Source: a virus
IMG/VR virus record: IMGVR_UViG_3300043449_002015
Span: 1-37,630 of that record
Strand: one strand, 5' to 3'
DNA: 37,630 bases
Shown here: positions 1 to 9,714 of the stretch, piece after piece
Numbering within the stretch: position 1 is the first letter of the stretch
Layout of the letters: each line of letters opens with the position of its first letter
The notes under the pieces: model-generated
Databases searched by the model: none
Seen by the model: only the letters and a program-made list of their open reading frames with translations
Told to the model about the DNA's origin: nothing
Position numbers and translations under genes: made by a program

Positions 1-127
1 GTCACCGATGCGTAAAAGAGGGAGAGGCATTTGGTCTTTTCTTAAGCAGCTGGGTCCGAGGTGGTAGCGCAGAAATTTCGATGACGGTCCCTGGTTCTAA
101 TGTTCCGATCATCTACCCTCTAGAGTC
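1..127. repeat. Terminal direct repeat, copy 1 (circular contig overlap)
   Basis: These 127 bases are identical to the last 127 bases of the window (37504-37630). The repeat lies inside one open reading frame that runs off the right end and continues in frame at base 3 on the left. This shows the sequence is a closed circle of about 37,503 bp in assembly. The length fits a k-mer overlap better than a packaged terminal repeat, because a true repeat would not be expected to start and stop inside a capsid gene. Confidence 0.95.
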
Positions 128-233
128 TCAACAGGGATTTAAGTTTAACAGCTATGCAGACCAGTTCTTGTTCTGTAACATGCCTGCGGCGAATATATAC
201 TGGTATAATGCGAACGTACAAAGTCCAGTTTAG
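1..233 (+). CDS. Major capsid protein, C-terminal part (continues from 36330)
   Basis: This is the last 77 codons of the capsid gene that starts at 36330 and leaves the window at the right end. Codons begin at base 3 and the stop TAG is at 231-233. Joining the two parts across the circular junction gives 468 residues. The tail ends in a short aromatic stretch (IYWYNANVQSPV). It is followed by an AAGGGG ribosome site for the next structural gene. See the entry at 36330 for the family call. Confidence 0.85.
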   Translation, partial: HRCVKEGEAFGLFLSSWVRGGSAEISMTVPGSNVPIIYPLESQQGFKFNSYADQFLFCNMPAANIYWYNANVQSPV

Positions 234-249
234 TTTTTAAGGGGTTTTT

Positions 250-669
250 ATGTCCTTTACTTGGCCTGGGGGAGTTGAGAACGTACCAGCTTCTTCTTAT
301 GTTATGCCAGCTCTTGACGACTTGAACTGGTTTACCCAAGTAAATGGGTTCCTAGAGGCGTTAGGCACAGGTGCTCAAGGTACGACCTTTCAAAGGTTCT
401 CAGTAGAGCTTGTCGACGCCTCTCCCTATACTGTTTCAGACACATCCTGTGTTGTCGCAAATAGTGTTGACGCCAGGACTATCAATCTTCCTGCTGGGTC
501 TGCTAAAAGGGTTTTATTTATCAGCAACAATAGTGCTGTTTCCATAACAACGACGATAACTCCGTTTGCTGGTCAGACCATAGGAGGCGGAGCGCCATCA
601 TATGCACTGATAGGGTCTTACGCGAGAGTTGGTTTAATATTTATTGGTACAGACTGGGTAATATTTTAA
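250..669 (+). CDS. Small beta-rich virion surface protein (fibre-like domain)
   Basis: A 139-residue protein directly behind the capsid gene, with an AAGGGG ribosome site 6-7 bases before ATG. After a short helical N-terminus, residues 50-139 form a beta pattern: SCVVAN, INLPAG, KRVLFISNN, a T/I-rich run, GQTIGGG and a final W-V-I-F. This 'value, phase, gap, W at the end' pattern is common in phage fibre and head-decoration domains. The same pattern appears in the products at 30772 and 31681, so I infer a shared surface domain. The position between capsid and adaptor genes supports a virion component. Exact function unknown. Confidence 0.6.
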   Translation: MSFTWPGGVENVPASSYVMPALDDLNWFTQVNGFLEALGTGAQGTTFQRFSVELVDASPYTVSDTSCVVANSVDARTINLPAGSAKRVLFISNNSAVSITTTITPFAGQTIGGGAPSYALIGSYARVGLIFIGTDWVIF

Positions 670-679
670 AGAGGGATAA

Positions 680-1105
680 ATGAAGGGCTTAAGCAAAGAA
701 GCTAGACTGTCGGCCATTCGTCAACTTCGAGTTGCTTTGGCCAAGAAAATGAAACACGAGATGAGCGAGTCTCCTGCAATGCAGGCTAAAGAAGACGGCG
801 TAGCCGCCATGGATGAAGGACCAAGGGTATCGATCCACGTTAGCACTGGTAAAGAAATTAACAAGGGAATAGATAAGATTGAGCGTGAAGAGGCAGCAGA
901 CCCGAAAGATAAGCCTATCAATGATGAATTGCGAGCATCCCTTAAGAAATTTATGCACGATGATCTAACGATCAAGCCTAAAGGTTCTGCCAGAGTTGTA
1001 TATGGAGGCCCTAAGATCCCAATCCCCAAGGGAAATGAAATGCTTGCAATGGTGGAGAAGGTAGTAATGCCACCTAAAAAACCAGGTAGACCCAAGAGGT
1101 CATAA
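680..1105 (+). CDS. Unknown basic structural-operon protein with C-terminal AT-hook-like tail
   Basis: 141 residues, GAGGG ribosome site 5-6 bases upstream. It is highly charged, with a helical N-terminal 35 residues and a mid-region rich in D/E/K. The C-terminus is PPKKPGRPKRS, which contains the GRP core of an AT-hook and could bind DNA. The stop codon shares a base with the ATG of the adaptor gene at 1105, so the two are translationally coupled. I do not recognise the family. Given its place between capsid and adaptor genes, a minor capsid or assembly role is plausible. Confidence 0.55.
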   Translation: MKGLSKEARLSAIRQLRVALAKKMKHEMSESPAMQAKEDGVAAMDEGPRVSIHVSTGKEINKGIDKIEREEAADPKDKPINDELRASLKKFMHDDLTIKPKGSARVVYGGPKIPIPKGNEMLAMVEKVVMPPKKPGRPKRS

Positions 1106-2058
1106 TGGCTATTAACTCTGATTACCTGTTAGCAGGCGTAAAACGCAGGATAACAGACCCTCAGCATCAAAATAGGTTACAAAATGCAGACATCCTCGCT
1201 TTTGCCGATCAAGTTGTACAGGCCGAAATCATCCCCATTATGGAAAGCTGTCAGCAAGATTTTTTCATTACTTACACCGAAACCCCTCTTGTCTCTGGGC
1301 AATCAGAATACCAGATTCCATACCGCGCAGTCGGGAGGAACCTCAGAGAAATAAAGATGCGCAATACTGGTGATTTCACCAATTCCGCATGGCGAAACAT
1401 ACCGCTTATCAGTATTGAGAATGCGTACCAGTATTACACATGGTCATCTATCGCTGGTTTCTATTTCAAGGGTGACAAAATCCAGCTAGTGCCCAATGTA
1501 CAAACAGGGTCAAACCCTAATGCCTTTCTTGGTATATGGTGGAGACTACCACCTAATAAACTGGTAGAGTTTGACCTGACCGCTGAGGTTGTAAGCATTG
1601 CGAGTAACGTTGTAACAGTAGACGGGGTCCCTGGGGATATTGAAGCTGGAACCTTGGTAGACTTTAACCAGTCTCAAAGTGGTTGTAGCATCCTAGCTTA
1701 TGATGTACCAGTGCAAGCGACCTCACAGACTACCATAACCTTTGCAAGTGCCGACCTAATCCCCACTGATCTTGTTCCAGGTGATTTCATAAACCTGGCA
1801 GGTACCAGCTATGTATTAAACTCAGTCCCGAACGAGTGCTACCCACTTCTCGAGACTCTGACCTGTCGTCGTGCAGCCCAAGCCATAGCCGACTACGAAA
1901 ACCTAAGGGTTCTCGACGCAGATGCTAAGATCGAACGGGAGAATTTCAAGAAAATCATTGAACCGCGTATTGATGGCGAGCCTACGATTATTATTAACCC
2001 TAGGAGCATTGCGCGTAGTTGGAAATTTAACCAACGCACATGGCTTTATGGTCAATAG
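1105..2058 (+). CDS. Head-tail adaptor (tail tubular A-like) protein
   Basis: 317 residues. The N-terminal half is helical (repeated LAGVKRR, ILAFADQVVQAEIIPIM) and the C-terminus has a helical ECYPLLETLTCRRAAQAIADYE segment, a layout seen in podovirus adaptors that ring the portal. Residues about 150-225 look like an inserted beta domain (VVSIASNVVTVDGVP, TTITFASADLIP, LVPGDFINLAG), resembling the repeats of the nozzle protein downstream. It sits just before the nozzle gene, as T7 gp11 precedes gp12. Family call rests on architecture and position, not on a signature motif. Confidence 0.65.
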   Translation: MAINSDYLLAGVKRRITDPQHQNRLQNADILAFADQVVQAEIIPIMESCQQDFFITYTETPLVSGQSEYQIPYRAVGRNLREIKMRNTGDFTNSAWRNIPLISIENAYQYYTWSSIAGFYFKGDKIQLVPNVQTGSNPNAFLGIWWRLPPNKLVEFDLTAEVVSIASNVVTVDGVPGDIEAGTLVDFNQSQSGCSILAYDVPVQATSQTTITFASADLIPTDLVPGDFINLAGTSYVLNSVPNECYPLLETLTCRRAAQAIADYENLRVLDADAKIERENFKKIIEPRIDGEPTIIINPRSIARSWKFNQRTWLYGQ

Positions 2059-2069
2059 AGGAATAAACG

Positions 2070-5000
2070 TTGTACGTAACCCCAGAAATAAAGAGATTCA
2101 GAGGATTACACCTGCAGCGTAACAGCTTCGAGGTGCCAGATGGTGCTCTTGAAGAAGCTGAGAACTGCGTATTGTACTCTGATCAAATCATCGAGAAATG
2201 CAGGGGTTACTATAAGTTTTTCGATAACAACACACCACCTGCTACCGTAAAGGGTCTGTGCAACTTCCAAGAAACTCTTGTCAGTTCTAACACTGATGGT
2301 CTCTACTACTATCAAGAACAGGGTGAGGAACCCAATAAAACAGGGGTTAGCACCCCTATACCCAATGACCCTGCGGTTATCTATGATGTTAGTGGTGTAG
2401 AATCTCGTTTTGCACAGGCCAATGGTAATTTATACACGACAACAGACAATGGAGTTGTGAAGTTATCCAATATCAACAGTGTGGTCTTACAATCCGGTGT
2501 TCCACAGGGTTTAGATATAACTGCTTATTACAAGGTAGGTAGTGCATCTAGTTTATTACAACCTGAGAGCAGCCCAAATCCCGATGTTAGCACCAACCCG
2601 TTAACAGATTTCAATACATTTCAGGTTTCCTACAGGGTGGTTTTCGGATACAAGGACCTAAATAGTAACCTACTCCTGAGTGCCCCCAGTTCTCCTGTTA
2701 CTATCAATAACCCTGTGGTTTCTGCTGCGGTTGCCAACCCTGCGGGAACTATAGCCAGGATTACGAGCACCGCACATGGTTTAGTTGTAGGCATGAATAT
2801 CTACGTATTCTATGGGAGGACCACGGAGCCAGGAGGTACGGGGTGCGTGTATTTCAATAGCATTACTCGCGAATACCCAGTTATAGCAGTAACTGCCAAT
2901 ACGTTTGATATTGATCTTGGTGTCCCATACCCTTCTGACCCAGGGCCTCCAGTAGCACCAATGGCATTTTTGAACTACTGCTACGCGGCATCGCCAGAGG
3001 TTGAGTTTTCCATACCAACGGAGTGCGATGAAAACATTCTTCAACCCACCTTCTCTGTGAACTGGATCTACAAAGTATATAGGACGTTACCACAGGTTAG
3101 CGGTCAATTCTTGGGTGAATTTATATCTGTAGGTGAAGGAGTAATTCCTATACCTCAACCGTCGCCTCGTATTCTGTTCTATACAGATGACAAGCTAACC
3201 ACAGGTGGTGAATATTTATACACCAATTCTAACAGTGGAGAGGGTGAATTACAGGCAAACTATCGACCTCCCCTTCCTCAAGACTTGGATTTTTTCCAGG
3301 GGTCAATGTTCTACGCGAACTACCAGACACGCAGGTTGTTAAACTTCAGTGTGGTCAGTGGACCTAACATGACCATTGGGGTACCTAACAATGTATACAG
3401 TTTTTACGATATAGATGTAGACGATCAACGCAGGAGATTCCTAGCGGTAACAGGTATAGGAAATCATACAACATTAGCGACTTGCTCAGACGACGGGGCG
3501 GGCAACCTGCTTATCACTAGCCCTGCTCATGGGTTCGTCAGCTATGGGTTAATCAGTGTCTACATAAGCGATGCATATGGTAACGGTGATGTAATCACAT
3601 CAGAAACCTATTATGTTACGTACGTGAGTGCTGATACATTCCTTCTATCTGCAACAATTGCCGATAAGGTCGCAGGCGTTCCCGTATATATTCCATATAA
3701 AACAGAGTCATCTCTGTATGTGCAGGCAATACAGTTTCCGCGTGGAAATTTCACGTTGTGTAACTGGTCAAGAGACGCGGGAGGTGATGTAACCGTAACT
3801 TTGTCTGATAACAACCTGTTTGATGGCATGTGGGTCTATATATCTAATTCCACTGGCGCAATACCTATAGTTGCAGGTCTTTACCAAGTTATTGTTGCTC
3901 CTGGCTTTCCAAACGAGTTCTACTTTAACGATGGATTAGGTGCAGACACTGGAACCTGTACGGTCAGTGACGAGCCCTACTGCTTTGCGGCCAAGGGTGC
4001 TGATGCTCTTGGTAGGACACAAACCGCACAGAACCTAGTTAAGGCACTGAATAGGGATCCTGACGACTTCGTATATGCCCAGTACCTGAGTTTAACTGAT
4101 GACCTTGGTGATATGCTCATACAGACCAAGGGCTTTGACGACATCATACGTATTTACGCATCAGATGCCAGGATCGCAGATGGGATATATCCGCAGATAC
4201 CCTTTGTTAGTGTTTCCAATGTAGCCGCATCTGAGGCGGCTCTATTGGTTACCGTGGTTTCTCCTCTACACAATTTAAGAGATCATCAGAATGTTTTTGT
4301 ATATGGCGCCACACAGATCGGCGGCGCTGCGACTACTGGTGTAGATGGCTTGTGGTCTATCACAGTTGTGGACGTGAATACATTCACATTTACCATACCT
4401 GCCCCTCCGGGAGGCGGAACCCTTCAACAGCTGAGCTACTCATACACGCGAGATACGGATTATATAGAGTCAATCAATGATGACGCCCCAAACGGGTTGT
4501 TGATCTCTAAAAACGGAGAGCCTGAAGCTGTACCATTGGTAAATTTCGTATACGTAGGAGACAAAAGCCCTATTCGCAGGATCCATGCGCTTAGCAATGC
4601 CCTGATTATCCTAAAAGACGATGGTGTCTACCGTTTAACAGGGGACAATGTAGCAAATTTCAGCATCAACCTGCTAGACAGTACAGTCAGGATTATAGCC
4701 ACTGATAGCTCTGCAGTTTTAAATAACCAGGTTTTACTGTTGAGTAACCAGGGTGTGGCAATGACGACGGAAACCTCGGTCGAGATCATCAGCAGACCCA
4801 TTGACGACGTAATACAGAGTATTCTGACAAAACCAGAGGTGCAATCTGTAACCCATGCGTTTTCAAACGAGGTAGACAGGCTATACCTGATAAGCACTAC
4901 TACCCCTGATTACGTGCAGCAAATTCCAGATAAACCATCTGTAATGTATGTGTACAACACCATGACTGACTCTTGGACATCCTGGGAGTGGCTGTTCACC

Positions 5001-5939
5001 CATGGAACCATTGGGCCTAGTAACAAGGTATACCTATTAGATTCAGAGACAGGGAACATTAAGAAGGAGCGCAAGAATAACAAGAGAACCGATTACATGG
5101 GGCAAAACTACAATCTACAGGTTTTGTCTATTGATGACTCATCGGTTTACGCAACTTGTAAGATAGTGGACATTGTCCCAGAATCTGGCGACTGCATTGT
5201 TAAGCAATCCGTAGTCAATATTATTGACGAAGTCATCCAGATAGATGCAACCACGTATGTCCTGGTATTTTTTGATCCATCGAACCTGGTCGGCGGCCAA
5301 ACTGAGGTTGGGTATTCAAGGACTACCAACGTTGTGGATGTATTGGCTCCTGACCACGGTTTGCAACCTGGTGACTTTATCTATGTTTACTATGCTACAG
5401 GCGGGAATCCTCCAGCCCTGTCGTCGTATCAGGTGACGTTCGCGGATGCTAACAGTTTCACATTTACCAGCGTTGGTCTTGATGATTCAGGGTTGTTAAG
5501 CTACTCAGAATACGTGACGGCGTATGAAGGGTATACACTACGAGCTAAGTTTTCCCCTTTCCATGCCGGTATGGTCGGTAGGAGCAAACAATTTTGTCAG
5601 TTTCAATGCCATTTCAGAAGCCCTGATTGCACTGCTGCAATGGTAACCTTTTCAGGTGATACATACCCTACTAGCCTACCTGTCTACTGGGAACGAATCC
5701 TGACTACTCCTGGATGGGGATTGTTTCCATGGGGTCTTGTACCATGGGGACAGCCCATTGACGATAATCTTCCAGTGGGTACACAACCGGCGAGCATATT
5801 GCGCACGTATGTTCCTGCTACTTCCGCACGTGGAACATTTATTCAACCAACAATAGAAAACAAAGTGGCAGGCGACAGGGTGAGCATCCAAAGCTTAAGC
5901 TACGACGTGAGGGCATATGGCTCAAGACCGAGCAAATAG
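2070..5939 (+). CDS. Tail nozzle protein (T7 gp12/P22 gp10-like) with FCCH-like repeats
   Basis: 1289 residues from a TTG start with GAGGA 9 bases upstream. The N-terminus (FRGLHLQRNSFEVPDGALEE...NCVLY) is the typical opening of podovirus nozzle proteins, in which a 'gain of parameters' strand is followed by propeller blades. Blade-like motifs such as ILKDDGVYRLTGDN (about residue 850) and YVYNTMTDSWTSWEW (about 970) support this. Five segments share a pattern of H-G-L-x-x-G-D-x-I-x-V-Y ... Y-x-V-T-x-V-x-A-N-T-F at about residues 228-283, 480-530, 576-622, 727-781 and 1088-1137; the third is degenerate. This matches what databases label E1 FCCH-like domains in phage tails. They may explain the length, as T7 gp12 is about 800 residues. 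The Trp-rich end (WGLFPWGLVPWG, about 1213) is notable. Confidence 0.8.
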   Translation: MYVTPEIKRFRGLHLQRNSFEVPDGALEEAENCVLYSDQIIEKCRGYYKFFDNNTPPATVKGLCNFQETLVSSNTDGLYYYQEQGEEPNKTGVSTPIPNDPAVIYDVSGVESRFAQANGNLYTTTDNGVVKLSNINSVVLQSGVPQGLDITAYYKVGSASSLLQPESSPNPDVSTNPLTDFNTFQVSYRVVFGYKDLNSNLLLSAPSSPVTINNPVVSAAVANPAGTIARITSTAHGLVVGMNIYVFYGRTTEPGGTGCVYFNSITREYPVIAVTANTFDIDLGVPYPSDPGPPVAPMAFLNYCYAASPEVEFSIPTECDENILQPTFSVNWIYKVYRTLPQVSGQFLGEFISVGEGVIPIPQPSPRILFYTDDKLTTGGEYLYTNSNSGEGELQANYRPPLPQDLDFFQGSMFYANYQTRRLLNFSVVSGPNMTIGVPNNVYSFYDIDVDDQRRRFLAVTGIGNHTTLATCSDDGAGNLLITSPAHGFVSYGLISVYISDAYGNGDVITSETYYVTYVSADTFLLSATIADKVAGVPVYIPYKTESSLYVQAIQFPRGNFTLCNWSRDAGGDVTVTLSDNNLFDGMWVYISNSTGAIPIVAGLYQVIVAPGFPNEFYFNDGLGADTGTCTVSDEPYCFAAKGADALGRTQTAQNLVKALNRDPDDFVYAQYLSLTDDLGDMLIQTKGFDDIIRIYASDARIADGIYPQIPFVSVSNVAASEAALLVTVVSPLHNLRDHQNVFVYGATQIGGAATTGVDGLWSITVVDVNTFTFTIPAPPGGGTLQQLSYSYTRDTDYIESINDDAPNGLLISKNGEPEAVPLVNFVYVGDKSPIRRIHALSNALIILKDDGVYRLTGDNVANFSINLLDSTVRIIATDSSAVLNNQVLLLSNQGVAMTTETSVEIISRPIDDVIQSILTKPEVQSVTHAFSNEVDRLYLISTTTPDYVQQIPDKPSVMYVYNTMTDSWTSWEWLFTHGTIGPSNKVYLLDSETGNIKKERKNNKRTDYMGQNYNLQVLSIDDSSVYATCKIVDIVPESGDCIVKQSVVNIIDEVIQIDATTYVLVFFDPSNLVGGQTEVGYSRTTNVVDVLAPDHGLQPGDFIYVYYATGGNPPALSSYQVTFADANSFTFTSVGLDDSGLLSYSEYVTAYEGYTLRAKFSPFHAGMVGRSKQFCQFQCHFRSPDCTAAMVTFSGDTYPTSLPVYWERILTTPGWGLFPWGLVPWGQPIDDNLPVGTQPASILRTYVPATSARGTFIQPTIENKVAGDRVSIQSLSYDVRAYGSRPSK

Positions 5940-7917
5940 CGGCAATGAATACTGGTTACACAAGGACTCGAAGGGTGCCATAAACTACCTTTCTGATGTG
6001 CATAACCGTTGGACTCTGTGGAACAACTCACCAGTACGCATGGCTTGGGTTCGTAACTTTGTAGCTTACTATAGCGCATTAATCCAGCCAAACGGTTGGG
6101 ACACTAGCATGATGATGATGGGCTATCAAGGGGAACTATTGAAGCTCTTTAGTCCAAAGGCTAGGAGCTTGGTACGTCAGTTGATAACCTTGTTAACCAA
6201 GAGACGGTTGTCATTCCAGGCGCAAGCTCAAAGCTCAGGGGTGGACATCCTTAATGACGTTAAACTTGCCAACGCCGTTATGGATCAGATCATAGAGAAC
6301 GAATTCCTCAACAAGAAAGAAGAAGACCTAATAGAGATAGCTATTGTCTTTGGGTCTGCATATATGCGAACAGCGTTTAGGACTGACCTAGGAGAACCAT
6401 TCCTTGTAGATGAAGGTCGTATCCTGAGAACGGGGCAACCTTGTATCGATGTATTTACCCCACTGGATGTATTTTTCGACATTGACATTGCATCCTGGGA
6501 TCGTATGAGCTGGGTAGAGGTTCGCAGTATCAAGAACAGATGGGAACTAATAGCAGATCACCCAGAGCTTGAAGAGGAAATACTTGCTATTCCTAGTTGG
6601 TATGACACACGGGGTCCTAACTATTGGTTTGATCAGCAGAATGTTAACAATCCAGACCTTGTAGCAATTTACGAATGTTATGCAAAACCTTCCAACGCTT
6701 TACCACCAAAGAGCATTAACGATCCTATGGACCCTGGCGGTCGTATGATCATATATGGCAGTGATACTTGTGTTTTCTACGATGGTCCGAATACCTATGG
6801 TTGCATACCTGTGCAACAGTTACTACCTGAGAGGATTCAGAGCACGTCCCTTGGTTACCCTAAGCTTACCGATCTTCTTGGTCTCCAGGAGGTCTTTGAT
6901 AACACTATTTCTGCAATTGCGACTAACCTATCTACATTCGGGGTGCAGAGCGTCACAATCCCTAGGGATTCAGATATCAATGTAACCGCACTATCTGGAA
7001 TGAACTTGATCTCCTTTACACCAATGGAGAATGTACACGGTGGAGGTCGCCCAGAGGCATTACAATTGACCCAGAGCCCACCAGAAGCTTTCAAGATGCT
7101 TGATATCACCAAGCAGGAGATGAGCGATTATTCTGGGATACATCCAATTATGCAGGGTGATGCTAAGAACGTTTCTTCTGGAGCAATGGCCGCTACCCTT
7201 TCGGCCAATGCTGTTGAATATATGGACAGCTTGAGCAAGGGTTTAAACATTACGTTAGAACGCGTAATGATGGACGCATTGGTGTGCTTGAAAAGATTCG
7301 GTAAGATACCTCGCAAGGTAAGCATGACGGGTAAATCTAACCAGGTATACGAAAAAGAGTTCGTAGGAGAGGACCTAGGTAAAGTAATTGGAGTAAAAAT
7401 ACTTGTTAGTAATCCACTTATGCAAACCACTAGTGGACGCCTAGAAATTTGCCAACAAATCATGAGTGTTCCTCCTGATTTTCTACCGACTTGGCTGGGA
7501 ATCCTCGAAGGGAAACCATTGGAATCTATTACCAAGGGGGCGCTTAACCAGAGTGACCTTGTCTACATGGAGAACGAGCGCCTACTGTCAGGGATGCAAA
7601 CCCCTTCACTGATAACCGATGACCACGCGTACCACATACAGAAACACGCAGAGCTGCTTAATGACCCAGAAATGCGTATGGAATCTGATAAACTACAGGT
7701 AATCATGGACCATATCCTAGGTCACCAAGAGTTAATGAGGCAGGCTGACCCAGAACTTGCAATGATTATCAAAACAGGTCAGATGCCACCTGTACCGGCG
7801 CAGAACTTGGAACAATTAGAAAAGCCACCTGGTATGGGTAACCAAATGGCTACGCCGGCAGCGCCAGCTAAACCAGCTAAGGACGCCCTAGGTAGACCAG
7901 CTCCAGGGGGTGCATAA
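5917..7917 (+). CDS. Portal protein
   Basis: 666 residues. Start ATG lies 23 bases inside the nozzle gene in another frame. Features typical of podovirus portals are visible: a helical N-terminal wing (SPKARSLVRQLITLLTKRR), FGSAYMR followed by an R/L beta wing, PLDVFFDID, a loop LGYPKLTDLLGLQEVFDNTISAIATN forming the stem helix, and a late long helix (NDPEMRMESDKLQVIMDHILGHQELMR). The C-terminal 45 residues are Pro/Ala/Gly-rich. It would form the dodecameric ring through which DNA is packaged and ejected. Its place after the nozzle gene, far from terminase, is unusual: in T7-like and P22-like phages portal precedes scaffold and capsid. The stop overlaps the next ATG. Confidence 0.85.
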   Translation: MAQDRANSGNEYWLHKDSKGAINYLSDVHNRWTLWNNSPVRMAWVRNFVAYYSALIQPNGWDTSMMMMGYQGELLKLFSPKARSLVRQLITLLTKRRLSFQAQAQSSGVDILNDVKLANAVMDQIIENEFLNKKEEDLIEIAIVFGSAYMRTAFRTDLGEPFLVDEGRILRTGQPCIDVFTPLDVFFDIDIASWDRMSWVEVRSIKNRWELIADHPELEEEILAIPSWYDTRGPNYWFDQQNVNNPDLVAIYECYAKPSNALPPKSINDPMDPGGRMIIYGSDTCVFYDGPNTYGCIPVQQLLPERIQSTSLGYPKLTDLLGLQEVFDNTISAIATNLSTFGVQSVTIPRDSDINVTALSGMNLISFTPMENVHGGGRPEALQLTQSPPEAFKMLDITKQEMSDYSGIHPIMQGDAKNVSSGAMAATLSANAVEYMDSLSKGLNITLERVMMDALVCLKRFGKIPRKVSMTGKSNQVYEKEFVGEDLGKVIGVKILVSNPLMQTTSGRLEICQQIMSVPPDFLPTWLGILEGKPLESITKGALNQSDLVYMENERLLSGMQTPSLITDDHAYHIQKHAELLNDPEMRMESDKLQVIMDHILGHQELMRQADPELAMIIKTGQMPPVPAQNLEQLEKPPGMGNQMATPAAPAKPAKDALGRPAPGGA

Positions 7918-9713
7918 TGGCATACGCGTTTAACAGGATTAACGATACCCTAGATAAGGCCAACATTTTTGAGGGTCAGAACACCGACTCGACAGCTGAG
8001 GAAAAACCCTCCACACTTCCCGAGAGGATGGCACCGCCCGAATCAGCACCTCTTACCACCTCGACCGGCGTTGGTCCTTCAGTCCAGTCGTCGAATCCCC
8101 AGAGACCGAAGGGCTCATCAATGGTGGGTGGCAACATTGGTCAACGCGCTACACAGGTTGCTCTTAAAGAAGCTCAAAAGGGTGGAATCGAGGTTCCCGG
8201 TATATTTGGGAGACTTACACAGTCACTGGATAAGCAGAAGGCTGACCTACAGGCATCAGCCAACACTTACTTAAATAATCAGAGAGAGGCAGCTAGGAAA
8301 GCATCAGAAATTACTGATGAACAGATCGGCGCAGCAGCAGAAGGAAACACAGAAGCCTATAACCGCGTTGCAACAGGAGCTACTAACCCTACTCCCAGGA
8401 CTCCTGATGCATTAACCCTACCCACTGAATCTGATCTTGCAAAATCTACCCAGGAAGCCAGGGAAATCATAGGAAGCGACGCAACTATGGGTAAAGCTCT
8501 AGCTAGAGGTAAGGGGCCAGAGTATTCACCTCAGATGGCAGCATTTGACGTTGCGGCTATCAAAGGAGCACCGGGGTTTTCTAGGACCCTGTCTACCCTA
8601 GGTGAGAGTTATAACCAGTTAAAGGATTTAACTGATAAATTAAGGTTAGAATACCCAGCTAAAGCACGAGAAGCAGCACTAAAGGAAGCAGGGGGACAGA
8701 AGGTTAGCGCCAGAAATAGATTAGGTCTTTACCTGAATGAATTAGACAGACGAAACCAATTAGAAGCAGATGCAAGAAATGCAGAGGAAAGAAGGGCATT
8801 TGAGGATTACAAGAGATCGCTAAGTGAGCGTCGCGACCCTGCTTTACGTGGAGATATAGAGGAATTAAAAAGGAAAGCATTAGAGGATCTACGGGGAACT
8901 TATGCAGGATCTGAGGAGGAATTAGCAGATTTATCTAATGCAGATTTATTTAATTATTTATCTCACGGAGATTTAGAATTAACCCCTAGGTTGCTACACG
9001 AATACACCAGGGGACAAATGTACGATCCTACAGAGTCTAGGAAATTTGAGAATTTATCGAAAATCCTGGGCGGTGGAGAGGTCAGGACCCCTGGGGATTA
9101 CCAACGGCCAATATCTACTTATTCAGGTAGTTCTAATCAGTACAAATTAAATAGAGATAGATTAAAGAATAATGCGTTGTACACAATTAAGGCGAGAAAT
9201 GCATTACGTGAACCTAGAAGATTGGGTGAGGTAATCCATTCCGGAAACGCTAATAATCAGGAAAAAGATAGGATCAGATCTACTGTTACCGATGGAATAA
9301 GGGCGTTTGGTGGGGGAATAGGTTCTAACTATGATGCTATGCGATCGGCACCTAGAGTTATGGCAGCTATGAATAAGATTGGTTTAGGATCAGTTGCAGG
9401 AAAACCAATGGGTGAATTGATTCCTGAATTGATAAAGCACTTTGATCCTAGCTTGGGAAGACTAAAAGAGTTTGTACCCCCAAATAACCGATGGTCTGAG
9501 GGATACGTAGCAAACAGCGATGCAAATGCAGATGCTCTACGAAGATTGTCAGAGGCTACAGGTAATGTGTCAGACTATGGGACAATGACTAGTGAGAACC
9601 TATTCAGATCACAAGGTGAGTCTGACGATGTGTCAAAAGAAAGAGTGAGACGATATTTCCAATCTTTAGTAGATACATTCATGAGTGAAATGAGAAATAG
9701 AGGGGGTCTATAG
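7917..9713 (+). CDS. Putative internal virion / DNA-ejection protein
   Basis: 598 residues, ATG overlapping the portal stop by one base. The first 100 residues are Pro/Ser/Thr-rich and low in complexity; the rest is mostly helical and highly charged (for example NRLGLYLNELDRRNQLEADARNAEERRAFEDYKRSLSERR around residues 270-310), ending in a Gly-rich zone and a helical tail. No enzyme motif is visible. Such long charged helical proteins placed after the portal are usual for podovirus internal core (ejectosome) proteins. The middle of the gene is AT-richer, with many TTA and GCA codons. Confidence 0.55.
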   Translation: MAYAFNRINDTLDKANIFEGQNTDSTAEEKPSTLPERMAPPESAPLTTSTGVGPSVQSSNPQRPKGSSMVGGNIGQRATQVALKEAQKGGIEVPGIFGRLTQSLDKQKADLQASANTYLNNQREAARKASEITDEQIGAAAEGNTEAYNRVATGATNPTPRTPDALTLPTESDLAKSTQEAREIIGSDATMGKALARGKGPEYSPQMAAFDVAAIKGAPGFSRTLSTLGESYNQLKDLTDKLRLEYPAKAREAALKEAGGQKVSARNRLGLYLNELDRRNQLEADARNAEERRAFEDYKRSLSERRDPALRGDIEELKRKALEDLRGTYAGSEEELADLSNADLFNYLSHGDLELTPRLLHEYTRGQMYDPTESRKFENLSKILGGGEVRTPGDYQRPISTYSGSSNQYKLNRDRLKNNALYTIKARNALREPRRLGEVIHSGNANNQEKDRIRSTVTDGIRAFGGGIGSNYDAMRSAPRVMAAMNKIGLGSVAGKPMGELIPELIKHFDPSLGRLKEFVPPNNRWSEGYVANSDANADALRRLSEATGNVSDYGTMTSENLFRSQGESDDVSKERVRRYFQSLVDTFMSEMRNRGGL

Positions 9714-9714
9714 T

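Noticed and set aside
1-127. Terminal repeat as a real packaged direct terminal repeat
   Set aside because: It lies wholly within the capsid frame and its length suits an assembly k-mer overlap; nothing marks it as a packaging site.
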